Below are positions 21,206 through 23,526 of a stretch of DNA of 23,526 nucleotides, in pieces. The DNA comes from Gelria sp. GTDB taxonomy: Bacteria > Bacillota > Syntrophomonadia > Syntrophomonadales > Syntrophomonadaceae. The stretch is taken from NCBI GenBank assembly GCA_012839665.1, contig DUMX01000331.1:1-23526 (forward strand), in the 5' to 3' direction. Position 1 is the first letter of the stretch. Each line of letters begins with the position of its first letter. A model generated the notes under the pieces. It ran no database searches and had not been told where the DNA came from. It saw only the letters and a program-made list of their open reading frames with translations. Position numbers and translations under genes: made by a program.

Positions 21206-22657
21206 CTACCCTTGAACATACACAACCGCTTTTTTCAACCTCTGCAAACATCGTTCCCGGCCCAGAATCTCCATCACTTCAAAAAGCCCCGGAGTATTAG
21301 TGCGCCCACTTAAGGCCAGTCGGGTTGGATGTATGAGTGCCGCCGCTTTTAGTTGCATAGTTTCCGCCTGCTGGCGTAGCAAAGCCTCGATGTCGGCTGC
21401 TTCAAATTGAGGACAGTTTTCCACTATATCTATCACCGCATTTAGAATGTCTACGGCATTTTCCTTTTTAAAATGCTTGGCCACACCTTTAGCATCATAA
21501 CTATCAACATCTTCACAGAAATACTGTATGGCCGTTGGAATTTCATTTAAAGTTTTTGCCCTATTGCCAACCAGATCCAATGCCTGAAGCAGGTATTCAC
21601 GTGGATATTCTGCTAAATATTTAGGCATCTCACCCTGGGTGCTAACCAAGTTTAGTAACCGTTCGGCATTACTATTGCCCAGATAATGACCGTTCATCCA
21701 AGTAAGCTTTTCAATATCATAAACAGCCGGAGAGCGTGATATATTATTCAAACTAAATTCCTGTATCAGTTCATCCAGAGACCATAAATCCCGGTCTTCA
21801 CCGCTAGACCAGCCCAACAGCGCCAGATAATTTAAAAGAGCCTCTGGCAAATATCCTTCATCTCTGAATTCTTGTACGGATGTGGCTCCATGACGTTTAG
21901 AGAGCTTCCTTCGGTCAGGAGCCAAAATCATAGAGGCGTGAGCAAAACTTGGCGGCTTAAGACCAAGTGCTTCATATATTAACAATTGTTTAGGGGTGTT
22001 AGACAGATGTTCTTCTGCCCTGATAACGTGCGTAATCTCCATACTGGCATCATCTACCACTACGGCGAAGTTGTAGGTAGGCCAGCCATCTGATTTAGCA
22101 ATAATAAAATCATCCAGCAGAGCATTACTAAACTCTACATTGCCCCGGATCAGGTCATAAACTACAGTAGTTCCGCTGTTCGGAACTTTAAGCCTTATAA
22201 CCGGATGTAAACCTTGTTTCAGCCGTTCCTGTATTTCATCCGCAGAAAGCTGCTTGCAGCGGCCGCTATATTTATAATCCCGCTTCTGGTTTCGGGCTAA
22301 TTCCTTTTCCTGCTGCAACTCCTCGCTACTGCAAAAACAATAATAAGCCATATTATTAGCTATTAGTTTATCCAAATATTTATTATAAATAGGTAAACGT
22401 TCACTCTGACGGTAGGGGCCAAAACTGCCCCCCTTATCTGGTCCTTCATCCCAGTCCAACCCCAACCATTGCAGACCCTCAATAATACCCAACGAAGCCT
22501 CTGTACTGGAGCGCAACAAATCCGTATCTTCCAGGCGCAGAACAAACGTCCCGTTATGCTTACGGGCAAACAACCAGTTAAAAAGAGCAGTCCGCGCTCC
22601 ACCAATATGCAAACTACCAGTCGGACTGGGAGCAAAACGTACCCTTACTTTCTCCAC
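21206..22657 (-). CDS. gltX: Glutamyl-tRNA synthetase
   Basis: The 483-residue class I synthetase loads glutamate on tRNA-Glu and, in bacteria without GlnRS, also on tRNA-Gln for later amidation by GatCAB. It starts MEKVRVRFAPSPTGSLHIGG, with the HIGH motif (HIGG) at 17-20; KLSKR is at 251-255. Cys107, Cys109 and Cys134 (CFC and GRC) form most of the zinc site of GluRS. The remaining part to residue 483 is the helical anticodon-binding region of normal length. GTG 22657 is chosen because GGAG has 9-nt spacing there, against 3 nt for the GTG at 22663. It is divergent from yunB. Its two likely substrate tRNAs lie directly downstream on the same strand behind their own promoter. Confidence 0.96.
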   Translation of the reverse strand: MEKVRVRFAPSPTGSLHIGGARTALFNWLFARKHNGTFVLRLEDTDLLRSSTEASLGIIEGLQWLGLDWDEGPDKGGSFGPYRQSERLPIYNKYLDKLIANNMAYYCFCSSEELQQEKELARNQKRDYKYSGRCKQLSADEIQERLKQGLHPVIRLKVPNSGTTVVYDLIRGNVEFSNALLDDFIIAKSDGWPTYNFAVVVDDASMEITHVIRAEEHLSNTPKQLLIYEALGLKPPSFAHASMILAPDRRKLSKRHGATSVQEFRDEGYLPEALLNYLALLGWSSGEDRDLWSLDELIQEFSLNNISRSPAVYDIEKLTWMNGHYLGNSNAERLLNLVSTQGEMPKYLAEYPREYLLQALDLVGNRAKTLNEIPTAIQYFCEDVDSYDAKGVAKHFKKENAVDILNAVIDIVENCPQFEAADIEALLRQQAETMQLKAAALIHPTRLALSGRTNTPGLFEVMEILGRERCLQRLKKAVVYVQG

Positions 22658-22791
22658 TACCACTCACTCCTATCTAAATAAACACCCATACAATAGTCTA
22701 TAACAATATTATGGCACTGAAGGCGCTTTTTCAAAAAAATGCTGCACCAAATATATCTACTTCTCATATATTTGTATACGGAGGGGATAAG

Positions 22792-23442
22792 ATGTTGGGT
22801 CATAAAAAACGCTGGCTTCTAGTTACAATAATAATTGTTGTTTTTATAATTACTATAATAATAGATGTAAGAATCAAATCCAGTGTACTACAATTAGCCA
22901 AATCAAAAGCCCAGCTAAGTGAAACTATGGCCATTAATCGTATTGTCAACGAGAGGGTAGTTAATGATGTAGAATATCAGGACTTAATTGCCGTTCATAA
23001 AGACGACCAGGGTAGGATAGTAATGATCCAACCTAATACTATCATGTTGAATAAAATCATGACCCAGACTGTAATGGAAGTAACCGAAGTAACTGCACAT
23101 ATGCGGGAAAATAATATAAGGATACCGGCAGGACAGCTACTAGGTCCTGCATTTATAGCCGGTTATGGACCGAAATTTAAAGTAAAAATAATTCCAGCAG
23201 GTGAAGTCAAGGTAAATATTTTAAACAAATTCGACCAGGCAGGAGTTAATCAAACCAGGCACCTTATATATTTTAAGATTGATAGTAATATAAAAATTGC
23301 AGTTCCCTATCTGGATGAAACCATTCGCGTATCAACTTTAATTCCACTTGCAGAAACGATTATTGTTGGTGAAGTACCAAAAACATATCTAAACTTTAGT
23401 GGAGAAAAAGATTCCCTATATCCTTTAATGTTACAAGAATAA
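22792..23442 (+). CDS. yunB: Sporulation protein YunB
   Basis: The 216-residue membrane-anchored protein belongs to the YunB family, needed for normal sporulation in Bacillus and expressed in the mother cell under sigma-E. It has a basic start (LGHKKRW), then one hydrophobic segment at about residues 9-25. The exported part follows, with AINRIVNERVVNDVEYQDL, IRIPAGQLLGPAFIAGYGPK and the C-terminal VSTLIPLAETIIVGEVPKTY, which are typical of the family. The open frame extends upstream to 22711, but ATG 22792 has GGAGGGG 6 nt before it and gives the family's normal start. A CATATATT sequence near 22766 loosely resembles a sigma-E -10, without a matching -35. The gene marks the organism as an endospore former. 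Confidence 0.9.
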   Translation: MLGHKKRWLLVTIIIVVFIITIIIDVRIKSSVLQLAKSKAQLSETMAINRIVNERVVNDVEYQDLIAVHKDDQGRIVMIQPNTIMLNKIMTQTVMEVTEVTAHMRENNIRIPAGQLLGPAFIAGYGPKFKVKIIPAGEVKVNILNKFDQAGVNQTRHLIYFKIDSNIKIAVPYLDETIRVSTLIPLAETIIVGEVPKTYLNFSGEKDSLYPLMLQE

Positions 23443-23482
23443 TTAAATTATTCATTTTCTCATAACTTGACCTGTTGAATGC

Positions 23483-23511
23483 TTGACATAGAAACAGGGG
23501 CATGATATTAT
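23483..23511 (+). promoter_or_regulatory. Strong sigma-A-type promoter pointing out of the window
   Basis: TTGACA (23483-23488), a 17-bp spacer and TATTAT (23506-23511) lie 41 bp after yunB and 15 bp before the window end. The quality resembles the tRNA promoter at 21095-21123, so a stable-RNA gene may follow. Nothing downstream can be seen. Confidence 0.7.
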
Positions 23512-23526
23512 ATGTTTTGCGCCCCA

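Noticed and set aside
1..23526. CRISPR array or prophage
   Set aside because: No regularly spaced repeats with unique spacers, and no integrase, capsid or Cas genes are seen; the repeats present are intergenic and irregular.

Overview
The window looks like chromosomal DNA from a spore-forming member of the Firmicutes, most likely the class Clostridia. Three things support this. The order rapZ-yvcK-whiA followed by a sigma-54 gene is typical of low-GC Gram-positives. There is a class A penicillin-binding protein with a Cys-rich tail, and there is a sporulation protein of the YunB family. Ribosome binding sites are strong (GGAGG type) and GTG/TTG starts are common. Syntrophomonas or Desulfotomaculum-like relatives are possible, but I cannot place the genus from sequence alone.

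Left part (1-7185, all + strand): the 3' end of a ROK-family glucokinase overlaps a bifunctional phosphoglucose/phosphomannose isomerase, so sugar phosphorylation and isomerisation are coupled. After a terminator comes a PHP-domain phosphoesterase overlapping rapZ, which abuts yvcK. whiA and rpoN follow. The gaps carry dispersed repeats.

Middle accessory part (7385-9938, all - strand): two type II toxin-antitoxin pairs, a short secreted stalk-domain protein, an intact 53-residue ribbon-helix-helix gene and a 5'-broken copy of it. A 190-bp direct repeat containing the 3' part of the ribbon-helix-helix gene plus its terminator flanks the second toxin-antitoxin pair.

Right part: a patatin-like hydrolase, two small unknown proteins, a zinc-ribbon protein with two glycosyltransferases (apparently one operon), a class A PBP, tyrS, a small unknown, a GT-D-fold protein, a divergent sugar-nucleotide epimerase, and gltX followed on the same strand by tRNA-Gln and tRNA-Glu. 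A consensus promoter drives the tRNAs. The window ends with yunB and a strong outward-facing promoter. Cell-envelope sugar chemistry (epimerase, GT-D, GT4, GT2, PBP1A) recurs here.

The most unusual feature is a family of composite intergenic repeats. Copies lie at 1652-1806 (inverted), 4447-4663, 7187-7278 and 14374-14597. They share a (TACGG)AAATAGAC end, GACACTGAA boxes and a TTTTATTATA segment. Three copies sit directly on gene 3' ends: one supplies the last codons and stop of yvcK, one begins just after the rpoN stop, and one ends at the base before the PBP1A stop codon. The last copy is a nested palindrome with perfect 32-bp inner arms and 31-bp outer arms.
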